Source of the DNA: Silvanigrella paludirubra
GTDB taxonomy: Bacteria; Bdellovibrionota_B; Oligoflexia; Silvanigrellales; Silvanigrellaceae
Direction: 5' to 3'
Assembly: GCF_009208775.1 (NCBI RefSeq)
Contig: NZ_WFLM01000003.1
Span: 287,374 to 351,373, forward strand
Length of the DNA stretch: 64,000 nucleotides
The notes beneath the pieces are model-generated. The model ran no database searches and was not told the origin of the DNA. It was given only the letters and a program-made list of their open reading frames with translations. Below are positions 1 to 9,077 of the stretch, in pieces (within the stretch, counting starts at the first letter, position 1; each line of letters starts with the position of its first letter). The translations under genes and the position numbers were made by a program.

Positions 1-519
1 TGTAATTTCCATATATTTTATAAAACCTATTAGTTCATTAAAACTAAAAATTTTAGAAAAATTTTTTCTTCTTTCGCTCCAAAGTAATGGATTATTAGAA
101 TAATTTGGAATTAATGAATTATTGTTAAGCAATTGAAACACTGTTTTGTTTTCTAAATCACTTCTTATTTTGACCCATTTGCTTATTTTATCGTTTAGAT
201 GAATTGAATTTTTATAAACTAATTTATCTATTATGTCCGCAGTATATATTTTTGAAATACTAGCTACAGGAAAAAGTGTATCTTGATCAATAAACTCATT
301 ATTAAAATTTTTACCATAAAAAAAATTTGTTATTTCTTCATTAAAAGACTTATTGAATACTGATATTGAAAAGGTATCAACTTTATAATTCATTTGAATT
401 TCTTTTTTCATGCTCCATATATCATTATTAAAATTTTCTTTTATTTTGATAAAATCATTTTTACAATATGCTTTTTCTTCAAGAATTAAAAATATTATAG
501 TTAAGAAAATAAATTTCAT
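1..519 (-). CDS. Serine beta-lactamase-fold hydrolase, C-terminus cut by window edge
   Basis: Reading the minus strand from an ATG at 519 gives 173 codons that run off the left edge without a stop. A hydrophobic N-terminus (residues 1-12) looks like a signal peptide. Residues 85-90 read VASISK, which fits the S-x-x-K nucleophile motif (Ser87, Lys90) of class C beta-lactamase / D-Ala-D-Ala carboxypeptidase-type enzymes, and the preceding segment has the usual layout of that fold. An AGAGGA ribosome binding site lies about 5 bases before the ATG. Later motifs (YxN, KTG) would lie outside the window, so antibiotic hydrolysis, peptidase or esterase activity cannot be separated. The protein is likely periplasmic. 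Confidence 0.7.
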   Translation of the reverse strand, partial: MKFIFLTIIFLILEEKAYCKNDFIKIKENFNNDIWSMKKEIQMNYKVDTFSISVFNKSFNEEITNFFYGKNFNNEFIDQDTLFPVASISKIYTADIIDKLVYKNSIHLNDKISKWVKIRSDLENKTVFQLLNNNSLIPNYSNNPLLWSERRKNFSKIFSFNELIGFIKYMEIT

Positions 520-550
520 TTAATCCTCTAAAATATAAGGAGTTTAAAAT

Positions 551-575
551 AAAATATCTATTTTTTAGATATTTT
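551..575. terminator. Short AT hairpin in the leader of the beta-lactamase-like gene
   Basis: AAAATATCTA at 551-560 and TAGATATTTT at 566-575 form a perfect 10-bp stem with a five-T loop. It lies between the divergent genes at 519 and 737. No gene obviously ends here, so it may be a leader hairpin rather than a true terminator. Confidence 0.3.
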
Positions 576-736
576 TAGATTTCTAAGTATTTATATGATC
601 ATTATTCTAAAATAGGAATAATTTTCCTTGAAAAAATTTTCATCAATCAATTTTTCTCCAAATATGAATTCAACTCATAAAAATAAAGACCGAACTAATT
701 TTATGAATTTAAAATATTCCACTCTAAGGAGTAAAT

Positions 737-1843
737 ATGCTAAAGGGAAATTCAAATTTAACTATTACGAAGTTAGAAAATGAATCCAATTCATTTTGGA
801 GAGAAATAAACCCTTCAGCAAAGTCATGTTCAAGCCTCATTAAGCTTTTAGAAATATATGCTGCTCAAGAAGATTGGGAACAAATTATCAATTTGTCTTC
901 TAGGGCTGTTTTACATTTAAGTAAATTTTATGATAGAGCAGATTTTTACCATATATGGATATGTGCATTAAAAGAGACATTTGATACGGGTGCTCTTATA
1001 TCACTAGGTAAGCATCTTTTAAAAATGAGGCATTTTCATAACGTTTTTTTGTCATTAGCTCTAATTTCTTTTAATTATGCTTCTTGTGATAAAACTTGTA
1101 ATAGAATATTTAATTATTTAAATAAAAATAAAGGTGTTGAAAATAGGTTTGCTTTTGAAGGCTGTGGGCTTTATTTATCAAGACTAAAAAACTCAGATTT
1201 AAAAAAGAAAGGTTTGTCATTATTAAAAAAAGTATGTTTAGAAAAGAAGGCGAGCTATTTTACATGGAGAAATTATTTAAGAACCTTATCTGAAAATAAT
1301 TTATTAGACGATATGAGCAAGGCTTATAATATGATTCATGATAGATTTCCTTTTGCTCAAGAGCCTTATTTGGTCGCTTCTCTAATTGCAATGGATACAA
1401 AAGATTGGAATGAAGCTATCCGTGTTCTTGGTCAACTTTTAAAAGATAATCCAAATAATACAAATGCAATTTTGGCAATGGCAAATTGTTATTATGAATT
1501 AAATGATTATTTAAATGCAATTAGTTTATTAACTCTTAATAGCAATTTATTTTTAGATAATGATTATGATTTTCATTTTATAATGGGAATAGCAATTAAA
1601 AAGATAGTTGAAAAAGAATTTGACTCTAATTTGCAAAATATTTCGCTAAATCATTTAGAAAAATGTTACTTTATAGCTAAGTCATTAGAATTTCCGTTAA
1701 ATCCAATTCAAGTTCAAATAACACATTTAAAATCATTAAATAATGAAGGTATTGAAAAAGAATCGGAAATAAATATTTTAAAAATTCATAATGAAAATCA
1801 AATTGAGTCTGATATCGTTTTTGTTGAAAGAAAAGCCAGTTAA
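737..1843 (+). CDS. TPR-repeat protein
   Basis: This 368-residue protein has no signal peptide and is built of helical pairs. The clearest tetratricopeptide-like repeat is around residues 215-265, with the pattern of a helix, NPNN turn, then AILAMANCYYEL and ALN-type helix. TPR arrays usually mediate protein-protein contacts; nothing here names the partner. The start is an ATG preceded by AAGGAG at a good distance. It converges on the SurA-like gene with only 32 bases between the stops and no clear terminator. A TPR/SEL-type scaffold is the best call; the specific function is unknown. Confidence 0.6.
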   Translation: MLKGNSNLTITKLENESNSFWREINPSAKSCSSLIKLLEIYAAQEDWEQIINLSSRAVLHLSKFYDRADFYHIWICALKETFDTGALISLGKHLLKMRHFHNVFLSLALISFNYASCDKTCNRIFNYLNKNKGVENRFAFEGCGLYLSRLKNSDLKKKGLSLLKKVCLEKKASYFTWRNYLRTLSENNLLDDMSKAYNMIHDRFPFAQEPYLVASLIAMDTKDWNEAIRVLGQLLKDNPNNTNAILAMANCYYELNDYLNAISLLTLNSNLFLDNDYDFHFIMGIAIKKIVEKEFDSNLQNISLNHLEKCYFIAKSLEFPLNPIQVQITHLKSLNNEGIEKESEINILKIHNENQIESDIVFVERKAS

Positions 1844-1875
1844 TAAAAATAAATTTTATAAATGTTCTTTATATT

Positions 1876-2940
1876 TTATTTGGAAAATAGAATAGGTCTT
1901 ACATTTGCTTTTAATTTTGTTTTTTCTGTTTTCAAATACTCAGCTAGTCTCTCGTTAAATTTAATATCCTGTAGTTTTGATTTCCAACTATTAAAGTTTT
2001 TTTGAAATTCACTATCAGCATTAAAATCAGCACCTAAGTATTGAAAGAAAAACACAGAGCTTCCAATCGTGAATGGCCCAATTATTTGATTAATTGTTAG
2101 ATTAGAAAGTTTATCTTTGAGTTGTGAAGGCAACTCAGAGACAGGTTTTGGAGGAAGAAGTCCTTCTGTTTTAGAAACATCGGAAGCCATGGAATATTTT
2201 TTTACTAAACTTGTAAAATTTTCACCTTCCTCTATTTTTTTAGCAACTATTTTAACAACCGGTGAATTTAGAACATCATTTTGTTCATTTTCAGAAACTT
2301 TAATTAATAAACTTCTTAATCTTACTGTGCTTATTTGTTTAACACTGCCAGTCTGTTGAATGTAAAAGTTTTTAACGTCATCATCGCTTACATTTACTAA
2401 TGGGCTAATGATTCTCCCAATTAATAATTGTTTTAATACTTCACTTTTAAATTCTTTTCGATAATCTTCCATCGACTTTCCAGACCGCGCTAATTGATTT
2501 TCTAAGTCAGATTCGGAATATCCTCGTTGTTTTAAAAATTCGTCTATGCGCTGAGAAAGTTCTTCTTCAGAAATATCAAAACCAAGTTCTATTGCTTTAA
2601 TTTGCAAAACTTTTTGATTAATTAATGATTCTAAAATTTGGCGAGCTTGATCTGTATTTAAAGTACCTCCGACAAGACGGCCATTGGGAAGTAATTTAGT
2701 TTGACCACCTGAAGAAATAAAAATGGCTTGCTGTAAGTCGCTTAATAATAAAACCTGATCTGTTACGGTGGCCAAAACGCCATCTATGGTATTGGAATCA
2801 AAAGGGGTTTTAGGAGCCAAAGAGGTAATTGTTTGAGAAGAATTTGGATTATATGGTCTATTTTCGGTAGATTTACATGCACTTAAAAGGATGAAAGAGC
2901 ATATTAGAGTAGAAAAAAGTTCAATTTTTTTTATTTTCAT
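1876..2940 (-). CDS. SurA-like peptidyl-prolyl isomerase lipoprotein
   Basis: This 354-residue protein has a lipoprotein signal ending in LLSAC (Cys22), so it is probably anchored in the outer or inner membrane facing the periplasm. The body resembles SurA: a helical SurA-N-type region (roughly 45-190) followed by a parvulin-like segment (roughly 195-310) ending in a GPF-type motif. Members chaperone outer-membrane proteins and isomerise proline bonds. A longer reading could begin at TTG 2952, but the GGAG that would serve as ribosome binding site lies inside it, so the ATG at 2940 was chosen. The parvulin domain is divergent, so chaperone function is safer than isomerase activity. Confidence 0.75.
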   Translation of the reverse strand: MKIKKIELFSTLICSFILLSACKSTENRPYNPNSSQTITSLAPKTPFDSNTIDGVLATVTDQVLLLSDLQQAIFISSGGQTKLLPNGRLVGGTLNTDQARQILESLINQKVLQIKAIELGFDISEEELSQRIDEFLKQRGYSESDLENQLARSGKSMEDYRKEFKSEVLKQLLIGRIISPLVNVSDDDVKNFYIQQTGSVKQISTVRLRSLLIKVSENEQNDVLNSPVVKIVAKKIEEGENFTSLVKKYSMASDVSKTEGLLPPKPVSELPSQLKDKLSNLTINQIIGPFTIGSSVFFFQYLGADFNADSEFQKNFNSWKSKLQDIKFNERLAEYLKTEKTKLKANVRPILFSK

Positions 2941-3125
2941 TGATGTCTCCAAAAATGATACTCCAATTTATATGGAATAACTTATATCTTCGAGTTTTAT
3001 TTAAACTATTATGTTAAGAAATGCAAAGATTCCTAAATTTACTTAATTTTTAAAATATTCATTTATTAGTATGTAATTAGTTCTATAAAAACATGGGTAT
3101 AAATTCAAATTTAATTAATTAATTA

Positions 3126-3155
3126 AAAATCTCCGAAAAATATATTGGAGGTTTT
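3126..3155 (+). promoter_or_regulatory. Hairpin that occludes the ribosome binding site of the next gene
   Basis: AAAATCTCC (3126-3134) can pair with GGAGGTTTT (3147-3155) over nine positions with one G-U wobble and a 12-base loop. The right arm is the ribosome binding site of the gene starting at 3160. Such an arrangement can lower translation until it is melted or bound. Confidence 0.4.
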
Positions 3156-3159
3156 GTTT

Positions 3160-3624
3160 ATGAGAATAAACGTTTTTTCTCCTTTATCTTATACGTGGGA
3201 AAGATTTGCTGAATTACAACATCAATATGCAATGGTGAGAAGAAGGCATGATTTAAGACATTTTGATAAATTAGATGAAGCTAGACTCTCAGAAAATATT
3301 AATGAAAACATTGTAAAAAAAGACATAATGAAGCGAAAATTAATGGATAAAAAATCTTTAAATTTAATTGTTCATAAAGAAGTTTTAAAAAGAGCTTTAG
3401 ATAAAGAATTAAAAAGAATAAAATTTGAAAGAGAATATTTAGAAAATTTATTTATTATAGGTAAAAAAATAAAAGAACATATGAAATCTATTCAATATAT
3501 TCACAAAACATCAATGGATAAATATTTATTAGAAATGAAAATAGAAAATGAATTAAGATATCAAAATGATTTATTATATAAACATGAGTTTAAAAAATTA
3601 GATAGAAAAACTAATAAAAAGTAG
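3160..3624 (+). CDS. Small basic, helical protein of unknown function
   Basis: This 154-residue protein is rich in Lys, Glu, Arg and Leu and is predicted to be mostly charged helix or coiled coil (residues 25-150), with no signal peptide or membrane segment. I do not recognise the family. The track allows a TTG start at 3145, but GGAGG (3147-3151) sits inside that reading and lies eight bases before ATG 3160, so ATG was chosen. The heptad-like helix is reminiscent of FliJ-type export chaperones, but no specific motif supports this. It converges with the exonuclease gene two bases away. Confidence 0.55.
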   Translation: MRINVFSPLSYTWERFAELQHQYAMVRRRHDLRHFDKLDEARLSENINENIVKKDIMKRKLMDKKSLNLIVHKEVLKRALDKELKRIKFEREYLENLFIIGKKIKEHMKSIQYIHKTSMDKYLLEMKIENELRYQNDLLYKHEFKKLDRKTNKK

Positions 3625-3626
3625 AC

Positions 3627-5555
3627 TTATAAAATAGAAGTATTATACAAACCTTCTAAGTCAAAGAAGTCTACCCATTCACCTTCACCTTTTCTATTAT
3701 GAAGCCAGTACGAAAATAGTTCCATATCGGAACAAACATCATCTGTAAAAATTATTGGAGATAATGGTGATACAATTTCATCATAATAATTTTCAAAAAG
3801 TCTTGTGAAGTACCTTGCGCTTTTTAAACGCTCTGCTTGTTCAAAGGGAAGTCTTGTTTTCTTCGCAACTCGTCCTCGTACAATAATAGCAATATCAAAC
3901 TCTTTAAAATCATTATTCGATATTAAACACAATCCTGATTTAGGAATTTGTTTCGTTATGGCTGTATTTAATGTTTCGGTAGTATTTTTAATTTCTCTTA
4001 ATAAATTTAAACTTCTAAGCCAACGTGAAAAGTTTTTAATAGCTTTAATTTTTTTATTTGTTTTTTCTATTCTATTTATTTCTTCATGAATATTGCCATT
4101 TAATAAAGAAATAATAACTCTTAAATGCGCGAAACGTTCTTGCATTGTAAAAGAATTATGTTCAAAGGGAAAACATTTAATAATTTCTTGAATTTCGGAT
4201 AATGCAACTTTTGGTTGTTGAAAAGGTCCAAAACAATAACCAATTCCTTCCTTAAGATGCCCTATTCTTACTAAAGCTTCATTGTCATTATTGCGTCTTC
4301 TAGATATTTTAAATTTATCTGATTTGTAAATAGAGGCGTTACGTCTTGTTCTTGTTATTGGAATAACAGCATCATCTTGTTCGCCAAAAGTAACATATAA
4401 ATTTGTATTTTCTTTATTTTCGCTAATATATGTTTCATCTTCTTCATATTCTTCTATATGAAGTTCACCATGTTGTGGAATTAAAAAAGGAACTTTTTCT
4501 GGAAAAACTCTTGCATAATCGAGCATGTCATCGGGAATAAATATTTGTAAAAAGTTCTCACTACGACTTTGACTTTTTCGTGGATCAATTGATAAAGAAA
4601 TACGTTTTAATTCTTTTTTTTCTTGAATTAGAGAGTCTAATAAACTGCTACAACGTTCAAATTTAAAGCCAGATGCGTCAACAATAATTTTATTCATTTC
4701 TCTATCAAGACCAATTTCAGTTAATTGCTGAAGAGATTTTCTTATGCTAGAACTCGCAGTTAAATATGAAATTTCATGATGTGAATTTAAAACAAATAAT
4801 AACCCTGGAGTTGTTGGAATATTTTCAACTATAGCTGGATTAATTCCTGGTCCTAATTTTCGAATTGTTTCTGCATCGGATTGAATTTTTAAAATATCGT
4901 CACAGGATTTAAATCCGTGTCTTTCACACACTTCAATAAGTTTCCAAAAAACATTTGCCGTCATTTCGGCATCTGCAAGTGCATTATGTGCTTCAAGTAT
5001 TGGAATTTCAAAATAATTTGCAACTCCAGTAAGTGTTTTAGAAGGAATTTCATTTAATATATTTGAAACAATTAAATGAGTACAAAAATAGAAATTTTTG
5101 AACTCCTCGTTTTTAAATTCTTTCATGTGATATGTTAAATAAGCAATATCTCCTTGAGCACCATGAGCTACTATAATTGAATTACCAATAAATTTAATGA
5201 AGTCATCAAATATTTCTTTTATTGTTGGTGCTTTTGAAACCATTTCATTGTTTATTTTAGTAATTTTTTGAACAATGCTTGGAATATGTCTTTTAGGATT
5301 AATTAATGTTTCAAATCTTGCTACTTCTTTTCCTTGTTTATATTTAATAGCTCCAATTTCTATGATGGAACTATTATAAGGATTGCCACCTGTAGTTTCT
5401 AAATCAAAAAAAACAATATCCATTTGTGATGGTAAAAGATTTAACCATTGAGGACGGTTTGGATTGGTAATTATCTCAGTTGGAAGTGATTGTTCTTTGC
5501 GAACAGTCTTATAAGCAGGCTTAAAGGAACGGTTGTTCTTATTTTGAAATGTCAT
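3627..5555 (-). CDS. DEDDh 3'-5' exonuclease fused to a degenerate UvrC/Cho-like module
   Basis: This 642-residue protein starts with a DnaQ-type exonuclease domain (about 45-205) holding all five catalytic residues: Asp51, Glu53, Asp136, His190 and Asp195. Residues 249-281 follow the layout of a GIY-YIG nuclease domain (PGLLFVL, then ISYL, then IRKSL), but the GIY and YIG signature residues are gone. Residues 437-445 read GIGYCFGPF, the conserved block that follows the nuclease domain in Cho/UvrC proteins. DnaQ-Cho fusions are known in actinobacteria. I infer a repair exonuclease with a non-catalytic DNA-binding UvrC-like half. It probably forms an operon with the MBL gene 82 bases upstream. 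Confidence 0.8.
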   Translation of the reverse strand: MTFQNKNNRSFKPAYKTVRKEQSLPTEIITNPNRPQWLNLLPSQMDIVFFDLETTGGNPYNSSIIEIGAIKYKQGKEVARFETLINPKRHIPSIVQKITKINNEMVSKAPTIKEIFDDFIKFIGNSIIVAHGAQGDIAYLTYHMKEFKNEEFKNFYFCTHLIVSNILNEIPSKTLTGVANYFEIPILEAHNALADAEMTANVFWKLIEVCERHGFKSCDDILKIQSDAETIRKLGPGINPAIVENIPTTPGLLFVLNSHHEISYLTASSSIRKSLQQLTEIGLDREMNKIIVDASGFKFERCSSLLDSLIQEKKELKRISLSIDPRKSQSRSENFLQIFIPDDMLDYARVFPEKVPFLIPQHGELHIEEYEEDETYISENKENTNLYVTFGEQDDAVIPITRTRRNASIYKSDKFKISRRRNNDNEALVRIGHLKEGIGYCFGPFQQPKVALSEIQEIIKCFPFEHNSFTMQERFAHLRVIISLLNGNIHEEINRIEKTNKKIKAIKNFSRWLRSLNLLREIKNTTETLNTAITKQIPKSGLCLISNNDFKEFDIAIIVRGRVAKKTRLPFEQAERLKSARYFTRLFENYYDEIVSPLSPIIFTDDVCSDMELFSYWLHNRKGEGEWVDFFDLEGLYNTSIL

Positions 5556-5637
5556 TTGGTATCATTCCAGAGAATTAAAAGAATGGGTGTTGCCTTAAAA
5601 AGAATGACGTAGCCCAAACTAATTATCTCCCATAATA

Positions 5638-6579
5638 TCACTTATTCGTCAATAACGTATTTAGCTCACTGATATTTATGGTTTGGAACTCTGCAGTTAG
5701 GAAGCTGTTTTTAAAAATAGCTTGTGCTTCGACTAAAATTTTTGTCTCAAGGTATTCATCTGTACTTGCAGGATCGTGATGAAATATTCCATAATATTTC
5801 ACACCTGAATTTTTTGCTAAAGTTGCTCCAGCAGCAGCCGTTGAATGTCCCCATCCAATATAATTTTTATAATTACTATCAGAATATGTTGAATCATAAA
5901 TAAACAAGTTTGAATTTTTAATAAATTTTTCAAGATCTAAATCTTTTCGTGTTCCATGTTCGTGATCTGTTGCATAAACTACACAATTTATTTTATTAAA
6001 ATCCCAAATTTTATAAGCTAGTGCTTCTTGAGGGTGATTAAGAGGTTGGATTTCAACAAAAATATCATCAATTTGAATGTTTTTAATTCCATTTAATTCA
6101 TGAAAATGGATCTTATTTAGAGCGGGTAATTGGAAAAATTCAACAGGAAAAAAAGGAGCTGAAAAAAAACGTTGAAATATTTCTTTTAAAGAGTTACCAA
6201 ATTTTGCTTGACCATATATATGTATTTCACAATCTTCCCTAAAAAAAGGGATGAATTTTGTTAATCCTATGATATGATCATAATGCATGTGGCTCATGAA
6301 AAGGTGAAAAACCCTGTCTCCACGTAATAGTGCGTTTTCAGAGCATTTTATAATGCCTGTCCCTGCATCTAAAATTATTGATTTATTTATATTATTTTTA
6401 ATGGATATCACTTCAACACAAGACGTATTTCCGCCGTATTTTAACATATTTTCATTCGTTATTGGAATAGTACCTCTAGTCCCCCAAAAAGTAACAAATT
6501 GTTCTGTTTGAGTAGAGTTTTCTTTCATTGAATCATTAGATTTTCTCTGATATTTGACCCTGCTATGGACTTGGGCCAC
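5638..6579 (-). CDS. MBL-fold metallo-hydrolase
   Basis: This 313-residue cytoplasmic protein has the metallo-beta-lactamase signature HMHYDH (residues 97-102), an upstream WGTRG start of the fold, DAGTG (71-75) and later ATDHEH and GHS segments that supply further metal ligands. The overall pattern resembles the ribonuclease Z / PhnP / cyclic-nucleotide phosphodiesterase branch rather than true beta-lactamases. The substrate is not evident. The start is GTG with AAGGAG seven bases upstream. It precedes the exonuclease gene on the same strand, so a nucleic-acid role is possible but only inferred from context. Confidence 0.8.
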   Translation of the reverse strand: MAQVHSRVKYQRKSNDSMKENSTQTEQFVTFWGTRGTIPITNENMLKYGGNTSCVEVISIKNNINKSIILDAGTGIIKCSENALLRGDRVFHLFMSHMHYDHIIGLTKFIPFFREDCEIHIYGQAKFGNSLKEIFQRFFSAPFFPVEFFQLPALNKIHFHELNGIKNIQIDDIFVEIQPLNHPQEALAYKIWDFNKINCVVYATDHEHGTRKDLDLEKFIKNSNLFIYDSTYSDSNYKNYIGWGHSTAAAGATLAKNSGVKYYGIFHHDPASTDEYLETKILVEAQAIFKNSFLTAEFQTINISELNTLLTNK

Positions 6580-6613
6580 AAATTCTCCTTCCGTAATCTA
6601 ATATTACATGCTA

Positions 6614-6721
6614 CGGCAGACTGTTTGAAGTTGATACCTAGGCTTTCCGTCCTTCTGTATAGATGCGATATCCGCTTTATATTTAAATACTCTAAATATA
6701 AGACTGCCTGTTTCTAGGTAT
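6614..6721 (+). promoter_or_regulatory. Structured leader of the DUF6178-mnmA-rnc-era operon
   Basis: The leader contains a perfect 9-bp hairpin, TTATATTTA (6677-6685) with TAAATATAA (6693-6701). Around it are two interleaved complementary pairs: GGCAG near 6615 with CTGCC near 6704, and ATACCTAG (6634-6641) with CTAGGTAT (6714-6721). The two outer pairs cross, so a pseudoknot or two alternative folds would be needed. The ribosome binding site GGAG (6731-6734) lies just after. Function is not known. Confidence 0.3.
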
Positions 6722-6743
6722 TTAGGTCAAGGAGTTGGTAAAA

Positions 6744-8582
6744 ATGTTCATGCGTCTTACGCCAAAAAATTTATCTCAAGAAATTGAACCTATAAGCGAT
6801 TTTCATCTAAAAAATGAGCTTATAGAGGGGAATCGTGTTGCTTGGAAACCGGCAAACCTTGAAAGTCCCCTAGCGCCTGCTTTGCTGGATATTGATTGGC
6901 TTACCGCACAGCCGTTATTGCCTTTTATTGCTCAAATAGCTCCTGCGCATTTGCTTTATAGAAGTATAATGGCACATGGCATGGAAGATTCCATTGAAGT
7001 GATTGAATGGGTTCGCGGAGAACAGCTTCAAAAAATACTTGATTTTGATTTGTGGGAAAACTCTTTTGAATTTCAAGAGGGCGATATTTCTGCCAGTAAG
7101 TTTTTATCTTGGCTAAGAATTTGGATGGAAATTGGCCCAGAATTCGCAGCAAAACGAATTCTTGAACTTGAAGAAGAAACAATAGTCCTTATTATATCTA
7201 AATTATTTGAAATTATCCCAGATGGGGTTTCTCAAGTAACAGAAGATATGAGAGAAAATTGGTGGCAATCTGCAGATAATAAATTCTTTTTAAGAATCCG
7301 TGATGATAGCAGTGATTCTTTTGAGCTATTAAAACCTTTTGTAGATGCATTATATCAATATAATGCTCGAATTGCTGCTTCTGTATTTGCCCATTCTGCT
7401 ATGCTTGTTCGTCAAGAGTCTTTAGAATTTGGATTACGCTGGAAATCAGCTCGTTTGGCGGATCAGGGGTTTGTGTCTAAAGAAGAAGCTTTAAAAATTC
7501 TTGCTCCTAAAAAACTTGAATTTATTAAACAATCTATTCATGAAGCAAAATTACTTGAGAAAAAAAGAAAAGAAACATTAGAAAAAATGTCTTCTTATTC
7601 TTTATCTAATGAAAATAAAGAGACTATCGATCCCGATTTATTTGAAAATATTGTACTCTTTTTGTCTAGCTTAGAACCTGAAGAAGGTGTGCGTTATATG
7701 CAGCTTGCTTTAGGTAGTGATGAACTAAAAGAAATTACAGGATCACAAAATATTGATCCTTCTTATTTTTATGAGGATGAAGATTTCATTGCGGAGTCAA
7801 CTGAAAAAATAATTCAAATTTGTAATAAAGTTTTATTGCGTTCTGAGTTTTTAAACTCTAAAGTAATACACAGTAATAGCCTTTTAATTGAAAAGGCATT
7901 TTACGAGTTTATGAAAAAAGATTCAGAAAATGCAATTTATTTAAAAGATCGTGTTGCAAGATTATCAAATATTTTTGTTTCAGGTATTATGAATTCTATT
8001 GATAATGATGCTTTAGGTCGCGCAATATCAATTGTTCGTGGAGTATTAAATATTGGTCTTGAAAGTTGTTTAGTTAATCCAACTGATTATGGTTTAGAGT
8101 TTGATAAAAATACAACTGATATAGATAAAAGTATTACTTGTATTCAAGTTCTTGGGCTTGAATATTTATTTCAATTAGGTTGGAATATTATATTATCTTT
8201 GCAAAAAGAATTAGCAAAAGAAATTACAGATATTGATTTAAATCATATTGTTTATAAAGGTAAATTAAAGACGATCCGCAAGATTAGTCTTAGTGATTCC
8301 TCCGTTTTAGAAATTTATTTGGATAAGCTTGTTGAAAACCAAAGATATCCAGATATTCGTTTTTGGCTATCATCAATTGAGTCCACTATTTCTGTTGAAT
8401 TATTTTTGGTTCTTGAGTCTTTCTTTGGTCGTGTTCCAATGTATTCAGAGCTTCTTTCTGTAGATAAAATAATTGGGGCAAAAAAAGTAAGTCCAATTTT
8501 TAAACCTTTTGAAACTCTTCAAGAAATTAAGAGTGCGAAAGAATTTATTCATAATTTTCATCATAATATAGTGATGGAGTAA
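6744..8582 (+). CDS. DUF6178-like protein
   Basis: This 612-residue soluble protein has an N-terminal layout (LLPFIAQIAP, then a helical block ending in a short LDFDLW segment) that I associate with the DUF6178 family, often seen in Deltaproteobacteria-like genomes; no biochemical role is established. The rest is acidic and helical without a recognised catalytic motif. A TTG start at 6735 would sit directly on GGAG; the ATG at 6744 lies nine bases after it and was preferred. It is the first gene of a co-directional run with mnmA, rnc and era, so a link to RNA metabolism or ribosome biogenesis is possible. Confidence 0.6.
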   Translation: MFMRLTPKNLSQEIEPISDFHLKNELIEGNRVAWKPANLESPLAPALLDIDWLTAQPLLPFIAQIAPAHLLYRSIMAHGMEDSIEVIEWVRGEQLQKILDFDLWENSFEFQEGDISASKFLSWLRIWMEIGPEFAAKRILELEEETIVLIISKLFEIIPDGVSQVTEDMRENWWQSADNKFFLRIRDDSSDSFELLKPFVDALYQYNARIAASVFAHSAMLVRQESLEFGLRWKSARLADQGFVSKEEALKILAPKKLEFIKQSIHEAKLLEKKRKETLEKMSSYSLSNENKETIDPDLFENIVLFLSSLEPEEGVRYMQLALGSDELKEITGSQNIDPSYFYEDEDFIAESTEKIIQICNKVLLRSEFLNSKVIHSNSLLIEKAFYEFMKKDSENAIYLKDRVARLSNIFVSGIMNSIDNDALGRAISIVRGVLNIGLESCLVNPTDYGLEFDKNTTDIDKSITCIQVLGLEYLFQLGWNIILSLQKELAKEITDIDLNHIVYKGKLKTIRKISLSDSSVLEIYLDKLVENQRYPDIRFWLSSIESTISVELFLVLESFFGRVPMYSELLSVDKIIGAKKVSPIFKPFETLQEIKSAKEFIHNFHHNIVME

Positions 8583-8589
8583 TTTATAT

Positions 8590-9072
8590 ATGCAAAAATT
8601 ATCTTATTTATCTAGTGAAAAATTAAATTTAATTTGGTCTGAAGAGGAAAATCAAAAAATAAAAAAACTTTTAGACAAAAAACATTTAGTTTATCTTGAA
8701 AATGAAGAATTTATCATTGAATCTGGTGCTACAAAAGATCAAGTTCAGTTAAAAGTTACTTTAACAAAAAGTGATAAGAGTTATTATTATCCTATTGAAT
8801 GTGTTTTTGTTAAAGAATCTTCTAGTGATTTTAAAGAAACGGAAGTTGCTTTTAAAATGTTAGATTATCTTGATCTATATTGGACAAATTACTTTTCCGA
8901 AGAGAGAAATGTTTTTGTTCCATTAGATTGGAGCAAACATGAATTTGAAGGAATTCATTTTTATATAAGAGGATTTGTAAGAAATCTTCAACTAGAAAAC
9001 TATGCTAATGATTTTTTAAGTAAACATGGGCATGGAGATTATGAAATCCATTCTATTTCTTCCGAGACTTAA
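8590..9072 (+). CDS. Conserved-context hypothetical protein
   Basis: This 160-residue acidic protein begins seven bases after the DUF6178-like stop and ends five bases before mnmA, so it is surely in the same operon. It has no signal peptide or membrane segment and looks like a mixed alpha/beta domain with beta strands in residues 50-90. No family is recognised. The tight packing suggests it works with the DUF6178-like protein, but the sequence does not show how. Confidence 0.6.
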   Translation: MQKLSYLSSEKLNLIWSEEENQKIKKLLDKKHLVYLENEEFIIESGATKDQVQLKVTLTKSDKSYYYPIECVFVKESSSDFKETEVAFKMLDYLDLYWTNYFSEERNVFVPLDWSKHEFEGIHFYIRGFVRNLQLENYANDFLSKHGHGDYEIHSISSET

Positions 9073-9077
9073 TCAAA

